Assembly (NCBI GenBank): GCA_964019335.1
Contig: OZ025658.1
Location: forward strand, 744,001 to 808,000
Origin: Diplonema japonicum
Taxonomy: Eukaryota; Euglenozoa; Diplonemea; Diplonemida; Diplonemidae
Reading direction: 5' to 3'
Length of the DNA: 64,000 bases
The translations under genes were made by a program, and so were the position numbers. The notes under the pieces are model-generated. The model had not been told where the DNA came from. It saw nothing but the letters and a program-made list of their open reading frames with translations, and did no database searches. Below are positions 9,594 through 19,572 of this stretch, in pieces (positions within the stretch are counted from its first letter, which is position 1; every line of letters starts with the position of its first letter).

Positions 9594-12500
9594 ATGCGGT
9601 GGAAGGGCAACCAAGATGGTGGACGAGAAATATCTTTCACAAAACTTGTGACCCATGGCACGGAGGCCGACGAAGAGAGGGCTGGTGGTGACCTGTTCAA
9701 AGTGAAGGTTGGGATACGGATCCGACCGTTTTTGCAAGGCGAGGAGAAGCGGTCGATATTGCACCATAAAGGAGGGGCGCTGAAGCTGCAGCATCCGTAT
9801 CTGAATGAAGAGAGGGTGTGGCATGGGATGGACCACATTTTAAACAGCTGCAAGGAGGCAGAGGAGGAGGGCGGCACACTGTGCGACCAAGCCAGCCTGC
9901 ATTCGGTACTGGGATCCAAAATCCTCAAAAGAACCTTCGATGGGATCAACAACTGCGTCTTCACATACGGGGCATGCAGCAGCGGAAAGACATACACACT
10001 GCTGGGCACCAAGAAAGAAGAAGGGCTGGCCACGAGGTTGCTGCGTGACCTAATCTCATATGAAGGAATCTCATTGAGCCAGCAGTGTGTCATTGAAGCT
10101 AGCGTTTATGAGCTGCTCAATGAAAAAGCTTATGACCTGCTGTCTGAATTGAGCCCCAAAACCAATACACGGACTGAATTGCGTGTCCGAGAGCACCCCA
10201 GCAGCGGCCCGTACATCCCTGGGCTGACAGCCATCACCATCACGTCCAGTGCTCATGTTGATGTTCTCATTGAGCTTGCCAAAAGCAAGTCTAGTTACTC
10301 CCATCTTGTCATCGAGCTCACTGTGCGCATGATGTACAGCCCGCCATCCTGTGCCTCGCCGGAGCCGCTTTCCGCCGTGCCCCCCTTGACACACGCCCCT
10401 TCCTCTTCTATCATGTCCGTTAAGTCAGCTTACCATGTAGCTAAACCTCGATCCCTCTCGCAGGTGCAACGCCAGCGGCTAGCGACCGAACTATATAAAG
10501 TGAAGACAAGGAGGGTGTGTCCTGAGGGCAATATCGCTCGCGATAAAAACTGCCACAAGAAGTCAACGCTCACTTTGTGCGACTTGGCGGGGATGCAGCA
10601 GCTCGGGAAGGCCATGCGCGGGGGTCAGAAAGAGGTGCACCCTCTTGGCGATGTGCAGAAAGCGTCGAAGGTGAACCAGTCGCTGTCGACGTTGTCGCGG
10701 GTGATGGGGATGCTCTCAACAAACGGGGAGACTAGGCTTCTACCGCATCGAGATTCACTGCTAACATGGCTGCTGAAGGAGCATCTGTCGGGCAACTGCT
10801 GCACGCAGATCATCGTCACCGTCTCGAGCAAGGCCGCCGACTATGACAGCATCCTCTCGTCGTTGCTATTCGCAGAGCGTGCTAGAAAGATCGTGGCGAA
10901 GCCTGTCATGAACATCTTCCCTTGCAACAAACCGCGTGTGAACAGGCCCCTATGTACAGACGTGCTGCAGAGCCTGAAAGAGGTTCTCGATGCAACGGAA
11001 GGGATACGGCAACAGCAAGACGTTCTACAGGCACAGCTGACGAAACTGCAGCACACCAAGCGTAAAGGGGGCCGGTTGGAAACTCCGTCCAGCGCCCTTC
11101 CCGATCTTGACGGTGCGAACAAAAGGGTGGCCGTAAGCATCAGTGGCCAGCTGCAGCAGATGGAACAGGAGCTGGCGGCGAATCGTGCATTGCTGGCATC
11201 CAAACTCCGTCCGTCGCTTCAGGCCAGCAACTTCAAGACAGAAGCCTTCGAGTGTGTGTGCCCCGAGGATAAGGCAACCCTTGTGTCGCACCTGGGGCCC
11301 CTTAGGGTCACGAAGCTCTTCAAGGAGATTTCTTTGCTTCCTGAATTCTCCCTGCTCACTGCTCCGGTGCAGTCTAGAAAGATACAACAGTTTGCCCACC
11401 AGCCCTTGGTGAGGCTCAACCCTAACCTCTCTACTGAAAAAAACCTCGCGCCCAATGCCGTGCAGGCCTGCTTGGCCTTAGATTCATTTGTACTTAAAAT
11501 AGGCCAGCAGGAGAAGGAAGCGGAGAGGGAAAAGGAATGGGAGCACATCGACGCAGCAAGCGATTCGTCATCAGACTGGGAGACGAAGCTAAGCGGGCAG
11601 GAAAAGGAGATCTACAAGATATTAGGAAACGGCGACAAGGGGAACCCCGAGGAGGAGAGGAGGAAGGTGTTGTTTGAGTACAATAAGAAAATGGTTTTCG
11701 GGGGCCTGCGTACCCTTCACAGGGTGTGCCTGGGGTTCTCCACCGAAGGGGTCGACGAGACGGTAGATGACGTGGACGAAAACTGGTTGGAACGAAAATG
11801 GCCGTCACTTGCTGAAGCTTGCAAAGCAGCAACAGATGGCGATGTGGTAGTAGTGTACCCGGGACTGCATAAGGGTAAGGTCGTCATCTCGAAAAACATC
11901 AAGGTCATCGGCGCTAAGGGATGTCACCCCGAGAAAGTCCAACTAGAACACAAGGGAACCGACCCCGTGGTGGTGTTCCGCGCCACGTCAGCATCGCTAT
12001 CTGGTGTCACGATCAAGAAAGCAGGGACAGGAGGCGATTGTGCCCTTCACGTTTCCACGGGATCAGGGAGCATCACCAAATGTGTTGTATTGTCATCAGG
12101 TCAATGCGGGGTCCTCTGCACGGGCGGAAGCGTTCTTCTTGACGCATGCGAGGTGAAGGCAACTAGAATAGGAATCTGGGTAAAGGAACGGGGCAGACCC
12201 ATCATACGCCACTGCAGCATCCTACGATGCGGGGACTGCGCTGTGGTCGTCGAAGGCCCGTCCGCAAGACCCTTGATCGAGAAGAACACCATCACCCGCG
12301 GACGAGGCGGCGGTGTTTCCATTTCCCACAAAGGCCGTGGGAAGCTGCGAAACAACTTAATAACGGATAATGAGTGCGCAGGTGTGCTCGTCGAACAGGG
12401 TGGGAACCCCACCGTTGAGGGGAACACCGTAGTGAGGAACAAGGGCGGTGGGATAACCATCAGTGGGAAAGGAACCCGTGGGCATTTCAAATCAAACAAG

Positions 12501-12941
12501 GTGCATGACAACTCAGAACGGGACCTCATCGTAACGGAAGAGGCTCGGCCAAAGATAGAGCTCAACAGTTTCGCAGGCGGACCGCCCTTTGGTTGTGTCT
12601 TCTGCTACGGGGGCGGTGGGCTGTTCATGCACAATAAGCTAGAAGGGTACCAGGGCTATGCTCTGCTAATACGAAATGGAGGAAAGGGTCTTATTTACAA
12701 CAATGATGTCTCCTTCCATGACAGCGCTGATGGTGGGTGTCTCCTTGCAGGGACAGGTTCCGCCTTGGTCGTCAATAATACTTTTTGGAGTTCGCGAGAG
12801 GAACGTGCCCTCACAGTCGACGCTAGGCAGCCTTCCCACCACCACGCTTCAGTCAACATCAAATGGAACTCGGTCAATAAGTCGTGTGCACGGCACCTCA
12901 CTGTGTCTGATCTTCTTGCTTTAGTTAAAGAGTTTAGCTGA
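9594..12941 (+). CDS. Divergent kinesin motor fused to right-handed beta-helix
   Basis: The product is 1115 residues. The kinesin head spans about 36-440: KVKVGIRIRPF at 36-46, P-loop GACSSGKT at 126-133, switch I SSYSH at 233-237 (usual form SSRSH), switch II DLAGMQ at 330-335 (usual DLAGSE), then NQSLSTLSRV, HRDSLLTWLL and FAERARKI. A charged middle region has short coiled-coil-like stretches (about 465-550). Residues 736-1085 are parallel beta-helix repeats of the NosD/PbH1 type (for example RPIIRHCSILRCG and NPTVEGNTVVRNKGGG). Changes in switch I and II make ATP turnover doubtful although the Walker Lys and Thr remain. Known parallel: SHCBP1 is a beta-helix protein that binds centralspindlin. 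A direct kinesin/beta-helix chimera is unusual to me. Cytoplasmic; no signal peptide. Confidence 0.85.
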   Translation: MRWKGNQDGGREISFTKLVTHGTEADEERAGGDLFKVKVGIRIRPFLQGEEKRSILHHKGGALKLQHPYLNEERVWHGMDHILNSCKEAEEEGGTLCDQASLHSVLGSKILKRTFDGINNCVFTYGACSSGKTYTLLGTKKEEGLATRLLRDLISYEGISLSQQCVIEASVYELLNEKAYDLLSELSPKTNTRTELRVREHPSSGPYIPGLTAITITSSAHVDVLIELAKSKSSYSHLVIELTVRMMYSPPSCASPEPLSAVPPLTHAPSSSIMSVKSAYHVAKPRSLSQVQRQRLATELYKVKTRRVCPEGNIARDKNCHKKSTLTLCDLAGMQQLGKAMRGGQKEVHPLGDVQKASKVNQSLSTLSRVMGMLSTNGETRLLPHRDSLLTWLLKEHLSGNCCTQIIVTVSSKAADYDSILSSLLFAERARKIVAKPVMNIFPCNKPRVNRPLCTDVLQSLKEVLDATEGIRQQQDVLQAQLTKLQHTKRKGGRLETPSSALPDLDGANKRVAVSISGQLQQMEQELAANRALLASKLRPSLQASNFKTEAFECVCPEDKATLVSHLGPLRVTKLFKEISLLPEFSLLTAPVQSRKIQQFAHQPLVRLNPNLSTEKNLAPNAVQACLALDSFVLKIGQQEKEAEREKEWEHIDAASDSSSDWETKLSGQEKEIYKILGNGDKGNPEEERRKVLFEYNKKMVFGGLRTLHRVCLGFSTEGVDETVDDVDENWLERKWPSLAEACKAATDGDVVVVYPGLHKGKVVISKNIKVIGAKGCHPEKVQLEHKGTDPVVVFRATSASLSGVTIKKAGTGGDCALHVSTGSGSITKCVVLSSGQCGVLCTGGSVLLDACEVKATRIGIWVKERGRPIIRHCSILRCGDCAVVVEGPSARPLIEKNTITRGRGGGVSISHKGRGKLRNNLITDNECAGVLVEQGGNPTVEGNTVVRNKGGGITISGKGTRGHFKSNKVHDNSERDLIVTEEARPKIELNSFAGGPPFGCVFCYGGGGLFMHNKLEGYQGYALLIRNGGKGLIYNNDVSFHDSADGGCLLAGTGSALVVNNTFWSSREERALTVDARQPSHHHASVNIKWNSVNKSCARHLTVSDLLALVKEFS

Positions 12942-13337
12942 CTAAAACACAAGATTTCTTTCTTTTTTTTTCCTTTTTTTTATATTATTACTCTTTGTTT
13001 TATTTTCCCTGTCCTGCTTTTTATTTTTTATTTAGTTTCTGTAAAATGGATTAGCTTTTGTCAGAAAAAAAAAGTATTCGTTGTTTCTTATCCCTTCCCT
13101 TCCCTTCCCTTCCCTTCCCTTCCCTTCCCTTCCCTTCCCTTCCCTTCCCTTCCCTTCCCTTCCCTTCCCTTCCCTTCCCTTCCCTTCCCTTCCCTTCCCT
13201 TCCCTTCCCTTCCCTTCCCCACACTTGTCACATTTTCTTGACGGAAGTTCTTTTCCTTTTACAGTGTGTAAAGATGAAAGAAAAAAGAAAGAGAGCGAAA
13301 AAAAAGAAGATAAAAGAAAAAGAAAAAACCATTACCC
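12942..13337. other. Spacer with pentanucleotide satellite
   Basis: T-rich sequence, then the CCCTT satellite, then a purine-rich AAAGAAAAAG stretch. No coding sequence is supported; the open frames only translate the repeat. Confidence 0.6.
13090..13219 (+). repeat. (CCCTT)n pentanucleotide microsatellite, about 26 copies
   Basis: A perfect or near-perfect tandem of CCCTT over about 130 bases, all pyrimidine on the + strand. It lies about 200 bp upstream of the complete tyrosinase gene. The array length is likely to vary between strains or assemblies. Confidence 0.97.
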
Positions 13338-13401
13338 TGCACTTCTTTTGATCGGTTTCATTTATTTATCTGTCCCTTCGTTAAGCTCACGATCACCACA
13401 G
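13338..13401 (+). promoter_or_regulatory. Poly-pyrimidine/AG acceptor-like site before tyrosinase copy 2
   Basis: A T/C-rich stretch ends in GATCACCACAG at 13401, 20 bases before ATG 13422, with the layout of a splice acceptor. Confidence 0.45.
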
Positions 13402-13421
13402 GCCCATCACAAGTCAACATC

Positions 13422-16400
13422 ATGCTGCGTTCTGTTATGCTGCTCTCAGCAGCAACCACGGCCATGGCAGCATGGCCGACATTTGATATGTCTCCTGCCC
13501 CGTCGAACGCTCCAGACCTTGTTGAGATGACGGAGGGGATGCTTGCGTGGGGCGACCTGCCTTTGTCTAGGTTGGTAGACGTCCCGCACTACTTGCTGAC
13601 AGGAAATGTCAAGATGTGGAGGCTCAACGAAGAGCCTCCCGTGGGTACCACCTTCACGCTGACCTGCCCTCAAGAGAACTCCGGTCACGGTAAGCAGGTG
13701 TGCGAGTTCTACATCTTCGTGTACCACTGCCCTCCGTGTGCGTACAACGGTGGCTTCCCTGGTGCCCTTCTCGCGGATGACTGGCACGCTGGGTCCTGCG
13801 CGCCGCGTTTCACTGTGGCCACCGATGAGAGGCACAAGATGACCGCCTTCAGGAGGCAGCTGCAGCCTGGTCAGTCTGCCACCTTCACCTCGACTGAGTC
13901 CGCAAGGTTCGTCGCATTTGCCGCCACCGAGTTCGGTGTGGAGTGCTCCCAGAGCAACGAACGCATCGAGTGCGGCGGTCTTCCGTACTGCGCCTGGAAG
14001 GACGGTGAGTGCACTGATTATTGGTGCCCCCGCCGTTTCATCACTGGTGGAGGCCAGGTCGAGAAGTGTATGACATGCGCCACCGAGGAGATCGAGCCCA
14101 CTCCCCCTCCTCCGCCCACGAAGACCCCCGACCAGACCCCGGCTCCCACTCCGGTCCCTACCCCGGTCCCAACACCCGTTCCTACCCCGGTGCCAACACC
14201 TGTTCCTACCCCCATGCCAACGCCCGTGCCTACCCCTGGTCCTACTCCTCAGCCCACCCCCATGCCTACGCCCGTGCCCACACCCGTTCCTACCCCCGTA
14301 CCCACACCCGTTCCTACGCCCGTGCCCACACCCGTTCCTACACCCGTGCCTACACCTGTCCCCACCGAGACTCCTACCCAGACCTACGAGTGCACTGCGT
14401 GCGTCACGCACTGCAACGATGATGTTGAGGAGAAGCCTGACAAGAACTGCATCAAGTACGACTCCAGTGATCTGGAGCTGACCAAGGAGGGCGGCTACGA
14501 GCAGCACGTCGGGATCAGGTGGCAGAAGGTCTACATCCCCAAGGGCGCTACTATTGTCAGCGCAGTGATTGAGTTCAAGGCCGATGAATCCGACTCCGGA
14601 ACCGCTGCCATGGAGCTTGCGTTCGTGAAGTCGAGCTCTGCGTCAGGGTGGGGGGCGAACTCGAAGAAGCCGTCGAGGAGGACGCTTACCAACAACAAGG
14701 TCACTTGGACCATCTCGGAGACCTGGTACACGGGCAACAAGTACCAGTCGCCCAACCTGAAGGACGTGGTTCAGGAGATCGTGGACCGCTCAGGGTGGAA
14801 CAGCGGGAACGCCATGTCTGTGGTCATCAAGAAGGGAAACACCCACAAGAACGGTGTCCGAGTTGCGGAATCGAGGGAAGGCGATGGCAAGGGTGCCTGC
14901 CTCAAGCTGGTTTGGACCACGCCCGACACCGACGTGCCGCCTCCCCCTCCTCCCCCGACCCCTCCCCCGCAGCCCACCACTTGCCCCTCGGACAGGGTGC
15001 GCAAGGCTTACAGCTCGCTGTCCTGCCAGGAGAGGGAACACTACGTCGCTGCCGTGAAGGCGCTCAAGCAACAAAAGGGCAGCTGGTACGAGAACTTCGT
15101 GAGAGTCCACTACCAGCAGAAGACGTACGCCCACGGCACCTCGGCCTTCCTTTCTTGGCACAGGTGGTACCTTCTGCAGTACGAGAACGAGCTGAGGTCC
15201 ATCAGCGGCTTCGAGTGCGTGACCGTTCCTTACTGGGACGCCGAGAGGGACTGCTCGAACGAGGAGGAGTCCGCCCCGTTGAAGGACTCTACTTTCGGTG
15301 ACCCGCGCAAGCACTCCCGCAGAGACGACTGCTTGACATCTGGTCTTGCAAAGATGGGCTCGTGGGACGTGTCGGGCAGTGGAACATGCCTCAAGAGGAG
15401 CTACTCGAGCAACTTCGGGTTCGCATCTGAGACCACCGTCATCAGGATGATCGAGAGCAACAACAACCGCCACATCTACTACTTCAGCTCATCCCTCGAG
15501 GGTAGTCCCCACAGCGGGCCGCACAACTACCTCGGCGGCCACATGGGGGGCATGACCTCGCCCGACGATCCGTTGTTCTTCCTGGTGCACGCCAACGTGG
15601 ACAGGCTGTGGGCCATCTGGCAGGACTACTGGGGCTACGACAAGGTCTCCAAGAACCACCTCAACGACCAGTCCCAGTACTACTACATCCGAGGAAAGAG
15701 CGGTGTCTCGACAAACAGCTTGAAGCTTGACGCTGTGCTTCCCTACTCGCACGGTGCGTCCAGCAAGCTGCACAACTTCGCCGAAGACGTGACCATCCGT
15801 GACATGTGGGACATCGAGGACCTTCCGCAGGGCTTCAAGTACACCTACGGGACGGACAACATTGCCATGCAGCTGGGGAAATGCTCGTCGGGCACGTGGC
15901 ACTGGGTGGTCCCGGGACGCACGGACAGGCTGACATGCTGCGGTGACGGTACCAAGGACTACAACGAGGAGTGCGACGGTGGGTCTGGCTGCACTGAGAA
16001 CTGCCAGTACAGCTGGTCCAACGAAAGGAAGGCCGGAGCGCTTTCCACCGAGACACGCGGGTGCAGCGACCCCACTCCGCACATGGTTGCGACGCAGGGG
16101 GGCTCCGACGGGGAGGACGAGACTGCAGGCCTTGCCTTCGACACGTGTTGCTTCACCGACGAAAAGGTCGAGAAGGCCTACAACGATGTTGTGAAGCACC
16201 TGACCCACACGGCCATCAACGACGACAAGGACGACATGAACGATGACCTGGTCACTCCCAGCAACAGCGATCTGGACAAGCTGTGCTGTGAGGACCTTAA
16301 GCGTTCTGGCAAGGCATCCTGCGACGACTCTTGGTGCCAAATGCAGGGGAAGACAGGCAGCAACCTGGACAGCTGCATCGAGGATTGCACTGCCAATCAC

Positions 16401-16442
16401 ATCATCAAGCTTCTGGGACACAACCCGTGCGATACGAATTAG
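13422..16442 (+). CDS. Secreted multidomain tyrosinase, copy 2 (complete)
   Basis: The product is 1006 residues. Signal peptide 1-16 ([16 protein letters not shown]). Residues about 60-205 form a Cys-rich domain shared with the LVIVD relic at 5010-6413. Residues about 227-320 are a Pro-Thr linker of PTPVPT repeats. Residues about 327-503 form a beta-sandwich DNRLRE/CBM-like module, followed by a poly-Pro linker. The tyrosinase core starts near 520: CuA His 563, 571, 580; CuB His 701, 707, 723. In CuB the usual His-His before the ligand is Val-His ([10 protein letters not shown]), so the residue next to the ligand is changed. The C-terminal part has a DUF4215-like CGDG..EECDGG motif and a Cys-rich tail. 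Secreted phenol oxidase; role in matrix cross-linking, pigment or defence is inference. Confidence 0.92.
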   Translation: MLRSVMLLSAATTAMAAWPTFDMSPAPSNAPDLVEMTEGMLAWGDLPLSRLVDVPHYLLTGNVKMWRLNEEPPVGTTFTLTCPQENSGHGKQVCEFYIFVYHCPPCAYNGGFPGALLADDWHAGSCAPRFTVATDERHKMTAFRRQLQPGQSATFTSTESARFVAFAATEFGVECSQSNERIECGGLPYCAWKDGECTDYWCPRRFITGGGQVEKCMTCATEEIEPTPPPPPTKTPDQTPAPTPVPTPVPTPVPTPVPTPVPTPMPTPVPTPGPTPQPTPMPTPVPTPVPTPVPTPVPTPVPTPVPTPVPTPVPTETPTQTYECTACVTHCNDDVEEKPDKNCIKYDSSDLELTKEGGYEQHVGIRWQKVYIPKGATIVSAVIEFKADESDSGTAAMELAFVKSSSASGWGANSKKPSRRTLTNNKVTWTISETWYTGNKYQSPNLKDVVQEIVDRSGWNSGNAMSVVIKKGNTHKNGVRVAESREGDGKGACLKLVWTTPDTDVPPPPPPPTPPPQPTTCPSDRVRKAYSSLSCQEREHYVAAVKALKQQKGSWYENFVRVHYQQKTYAHGTSAFLSWHRWYLLQYENELRSISGFECVTVPYWDAERDCSNEEESAPLKDSTFGDPRKHSRRDDCLTSGLAKMGSWDVSGSGTCLKRSYSSNFGFASETTVIRMIESNNNRHIYYFSSSLEGSPHSGPHNYLGGHMGGMTSPDDPLFFLVHANVDRLWAIWQDYWGYDKVSKNHLNDQSQYYYIRGKSGVSTNSLKLDAVLPYSHGASSKLHNFAEDVTIRDMWDIEDLPQGFKYTYGTDNIAMQLGKCSSGTWHWVVPGRTDRLTCCGDGTKDYNEECDGGSGCTENCQYSWSNERKAGALSTETRGCSDPTPHMVATQGGSDGEDETAGLAFDTCCFTDEKVEKAYNDVVKHLTHTAINDDKDDMNDDLVTPSNSDLDKLCCEDLKRSGKASCDDSWCQMQGKTGSNLDSCIEDCTANHIIKLLGHNPCDTN
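14140..14372 (+). repeat. PTPVPT-coding minisatellite inside tyrosinase copy 2
   Basis: Tandem units coding Pro-Thr-Pro-Val-Pro-Thr, with occasional Met, Gly or Gln in place of Val. They make an extended O-glycosylatable linker of the type found in secreted cellulases and matrix proteins. Codon use within the repeats varies, so it is not a perfect DNA repeat. Confidence 0.9.
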
Positions 16443-16449
16443 GCTTTGT

Positions 16450-16493
<44 letters not shown>

Positions 16494-18370
16494 CTTTACA
16501 GATATGGATCTTTTTTTTTTTATGTTTTAGTTGAGTACATTTTTGCCCCTGTAATTATCACAGTATTTTCTTTTATTTTAACCCCCCTTTTTTTTTTGCG
16601 CACAAAGAGAAAAAAAAAAAAGTTTGTTTCCTTCTTATAATACCCTACCACCCAACCCACCTTTTGACTCCTTGAAATTATTTTTCTTTCTCCTCTCTTT
16701 ATTGTTCCCCTATTACATTATGTCGGCACGCAAGAAAGTACTGTGTCTGTAGAAAAAAAAAAAAAAAAAAAAAAAAAGAAAACACAAAAAAAAAAAAAAA
16801 ATGTAAGTATAATGAGCTGATTTCCTTTTTGTAGAGGATGGGAGTGGTACTCTTGGCGTTTGCTCATGAAACGAAAAGAAGAAAAGAAAAAAAAAAAAAA
16901 AAAAAAAAACATAAAGACACAGCAGACTTATCTATGTGCTGCGTTATGGGGGGGGGAGAGGGAGAGGGGCTGTAAGGTGAGCGCAGCGTGAGGGATAACA
17001 TTTTTATTATAAAAAAAAAAAGTCCCCTTTTTTTTTCCTTTTTTATCTGGAAAGAAGAAAAAAAAAAAGTGAAAAAGGGGAGAGGGGAAAAAGGAAAAAA
17101 AAGAAATACCTGTTTTTTTCTTCTTCTTTTTTTTTTTCTCTTATTATTATTCAGGGGTTTTGCAGCTTTGTGTGAATGTGCATCTTTTCTTTTCTTTTTT
17201 TTCTTTTTTTTTTCCTCGGGGTACTACTACTGCACACGGAAAATAGAGACAGAGTGCTTGATTCAAGAAGAAGGTCCTCTCCTCTGCATCTAAGGTTTCT
17301 GATGCCTGCAGTAGATGGGAACCAAGGGGGCGTCCTGCAGGACCTCCTTCCTCAAATGTATTTTTTCTGCTTCTTTTTTTTTTCTTCTCCTTCTTCCCCC
17401 TTTTATATCGAAACGACGAGGGAAAAAAAAATAATAAAGTGGGGGTAGGAAGAAAGAAGAATAAAAAAATGAAAGAGAAAAAAAAAAGAAATTAAAAGAA
17501 AACCATTTAATCCTCCCCCTCCCCACCATCTTTTTAACAAATATTCCCCCGTTTAGAAAAATAATTCGGGGATTAACAAACATTATCACTAATTCTTTTT
17601 TATTTTTTTTTTCCAAGAGAAAGAGGGGAAATTAATTAGAAATTAAAAAACGAAAAACGAAAAACATTTATATAAAAGAAGGAAAAAAAAAAAGAAAGAA
17701 GGGAGGGGAAACAGAGTGAGGGAATGTATTGACGAAAAGAATAAAAGATTTAACAAAAGAAAATCTTTTTTGGTATCTTTTTTTTCTTTTTTTTTTTTTG
17801 CGCTTCCCCCCTCTTTTCCTCCCTTCTTTTTTTTTTTTTTTTAATAAGAATTTTTTTTTTCTCCGCTTTTCCCTTACTTTGCTCTTATTTTTGTTTTGTT
17901 TTTTTTTTTTTTTCCGATTTTCTCACACACACCTGTTTTCTTTCCCACGGTACAGACAATAGTTTTTTTTTTTTTAAGCCGGCCCCGCCCAGAAATCCAC
18001 TTTTAACTTTTTTTTTTTCGAAGTTTTCAAGATTTATTGTATACATCCAAAACAGTCCCTTAAGAATGAGGTGCACTGAGACGTGATTTCTTTCTTTCTT
18101 TTTTTTTCCAAGGTAGGAAAAGTAAGAAAAAAAAACAAGAAACTAATCGAGTCTTGATGTGCCCTTTTTCTGTTTTGTTCTCCACTAAAAAGAAAAGAGT
18201 TTAGGGTTTTTTTTTTTTTTGAAAAAAAAAAGTTTTTCAGTTTTTTTATTAAAACACTGAAAACTCCACCCTTTTTTTTTTTTTGTTTTACCTGTTCCCT
18301 TCATTTCTTTTTTCTTGTTCCCTTCTCCATTTCTAATTGCCACAGTTGTTTGTCCCCCCTTCCCCTGTTT

Positions 18371-18401
<31 letters not shown>

Positions 18402-19345
18402 CTCTTGAGAAGAAGAACAAGAACAATAGAAAAAAAAAAATAGAAGAAAAAAAAAGATGACGAACTTTTGGTAGAAAACAAAAAGGGGGTGAAAAAAAAA
18501 AGTTGGTTCGGGCTATGTTGGCCATAATTTTTTTTTTTTAATTTTATTTTTTGCGAAATGAAAAGAAAAACAAACAAAAAATAAAACAAAAACAAAAAAA
18601 CAATGACTTTTATGAAATGTTATTTCTTTTTTCCCCCTCCCCCAGTGAACCTAAGTGAGAACAGAAAGCCCATGGGCGTATCTATCGGAGTTTGCACACA
18701 AGAAATGTATGATATGTTCTTCACTTCCTTGGTGGGAGCAGTGCACGCACTTCCCCACTCAGAATGATGAATTTTATTATACTTCTTTTTCCTACTCCCT
18801 CTCCCTCCTCACTTTACTTTGTTTCCCTCTCTTCCCGTCCCCCCCTTTATTTCCCGTTATTTCACAGCAGAAATAATATTTGAAGGGAGCTAAAAAAAAA
18901 AAAAAAAAGAATAGAAAAATGAGGAGGAAAAAAAAATCTTCATAAAGAAAGAGGAAACCGAATGAAAAGAATAAATTGTTACTACTTGCAAAACGATGAA
19001 ACAAGAATGGGGAAAGGAGGGGGAGTGGATGGGATGAGGAAAATAAAATAAAATAAAAACTTTTTTTTGAAAAAGGAAAAAGAAGGGCTGGGAAGAAAAA
19101 AGAAAAGACAATTTTTTTTTATCTCCCTCGTTTTTTAAGCCCTCTTCATTTAAAAAAAAAAGTCTTTTTTTTTCCCGCCACCCCCTTGCGATTTCTTGTT
19201 CATTTTTGAACGAACATTTTTCTTCTTCTTTTCACAGGTCCTCTCGTCTCTGTATGGGGATCAATACCTTGTTTTATTTGGTTCTCTCCCCCTTTCATTT
19301 CCTCTCTTCTGCTGTGTCTCCATCTTTCTTCGTAGAGGTGACGAT
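14457..19345 (+). repeat. Segmental duplication, copy 2
   Basis: Matches 1-4803. Coding and proximal 3' sequence (to about 16886) are identical. Beyond that the copies differ in homopolymer lengths and in indels, for example an extra C/T-rich segment with a TTATTATTATTCAGG core near 17118-17160. Homology ends around 19345, where the copies run into unrelated T-rich sequence. Confidence 0.93.
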
Positions 19346-19544
19346 TTCTTACTTATTATTTTTTTTTATATTTTTTATTTATCCCTTCCTTCCTCTCTAC
19401 CTCTCAATTTCTCATTCCCCCCCCCCTTTTTTTTACCCCTTCTTTTTTTTTTCTTATTTTTTCTTCTTTCCCCTTTCTTACCTTTCTTGTTTTATGGTTT
19501 TTCCTTTAAAAAAAAAAATATAATATAAAAAGGAAAACCGTTAG
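16443..19544. other. Spacer after tyrosinase copy 2
   Basis: Low-complexity A/T and pyrimidine runs, homologous to 1987-4803. No gene is supported. The complex island at about 18650-18780 is the same as at 4130-4260. Confidence 0.6.
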
Positions 19545-19572
19545 GGGGAGGGGATCAAAAGGGGAAGAAGCA

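Noticed and set aside
13090-13219. CRISPR-like or telomere-like array
   Set aside because: A simple pentanucleotide tandem without spacers, internal to a gene cluster; not CRISPR and not at a sequence end.
13081-13530. Open frame of Leu-Pro-Phe-Pro-Ser repeats over the CCCTT satellite
   Set aside because: A pentanucleotide repeat stays open in all frames by chance; no other support.
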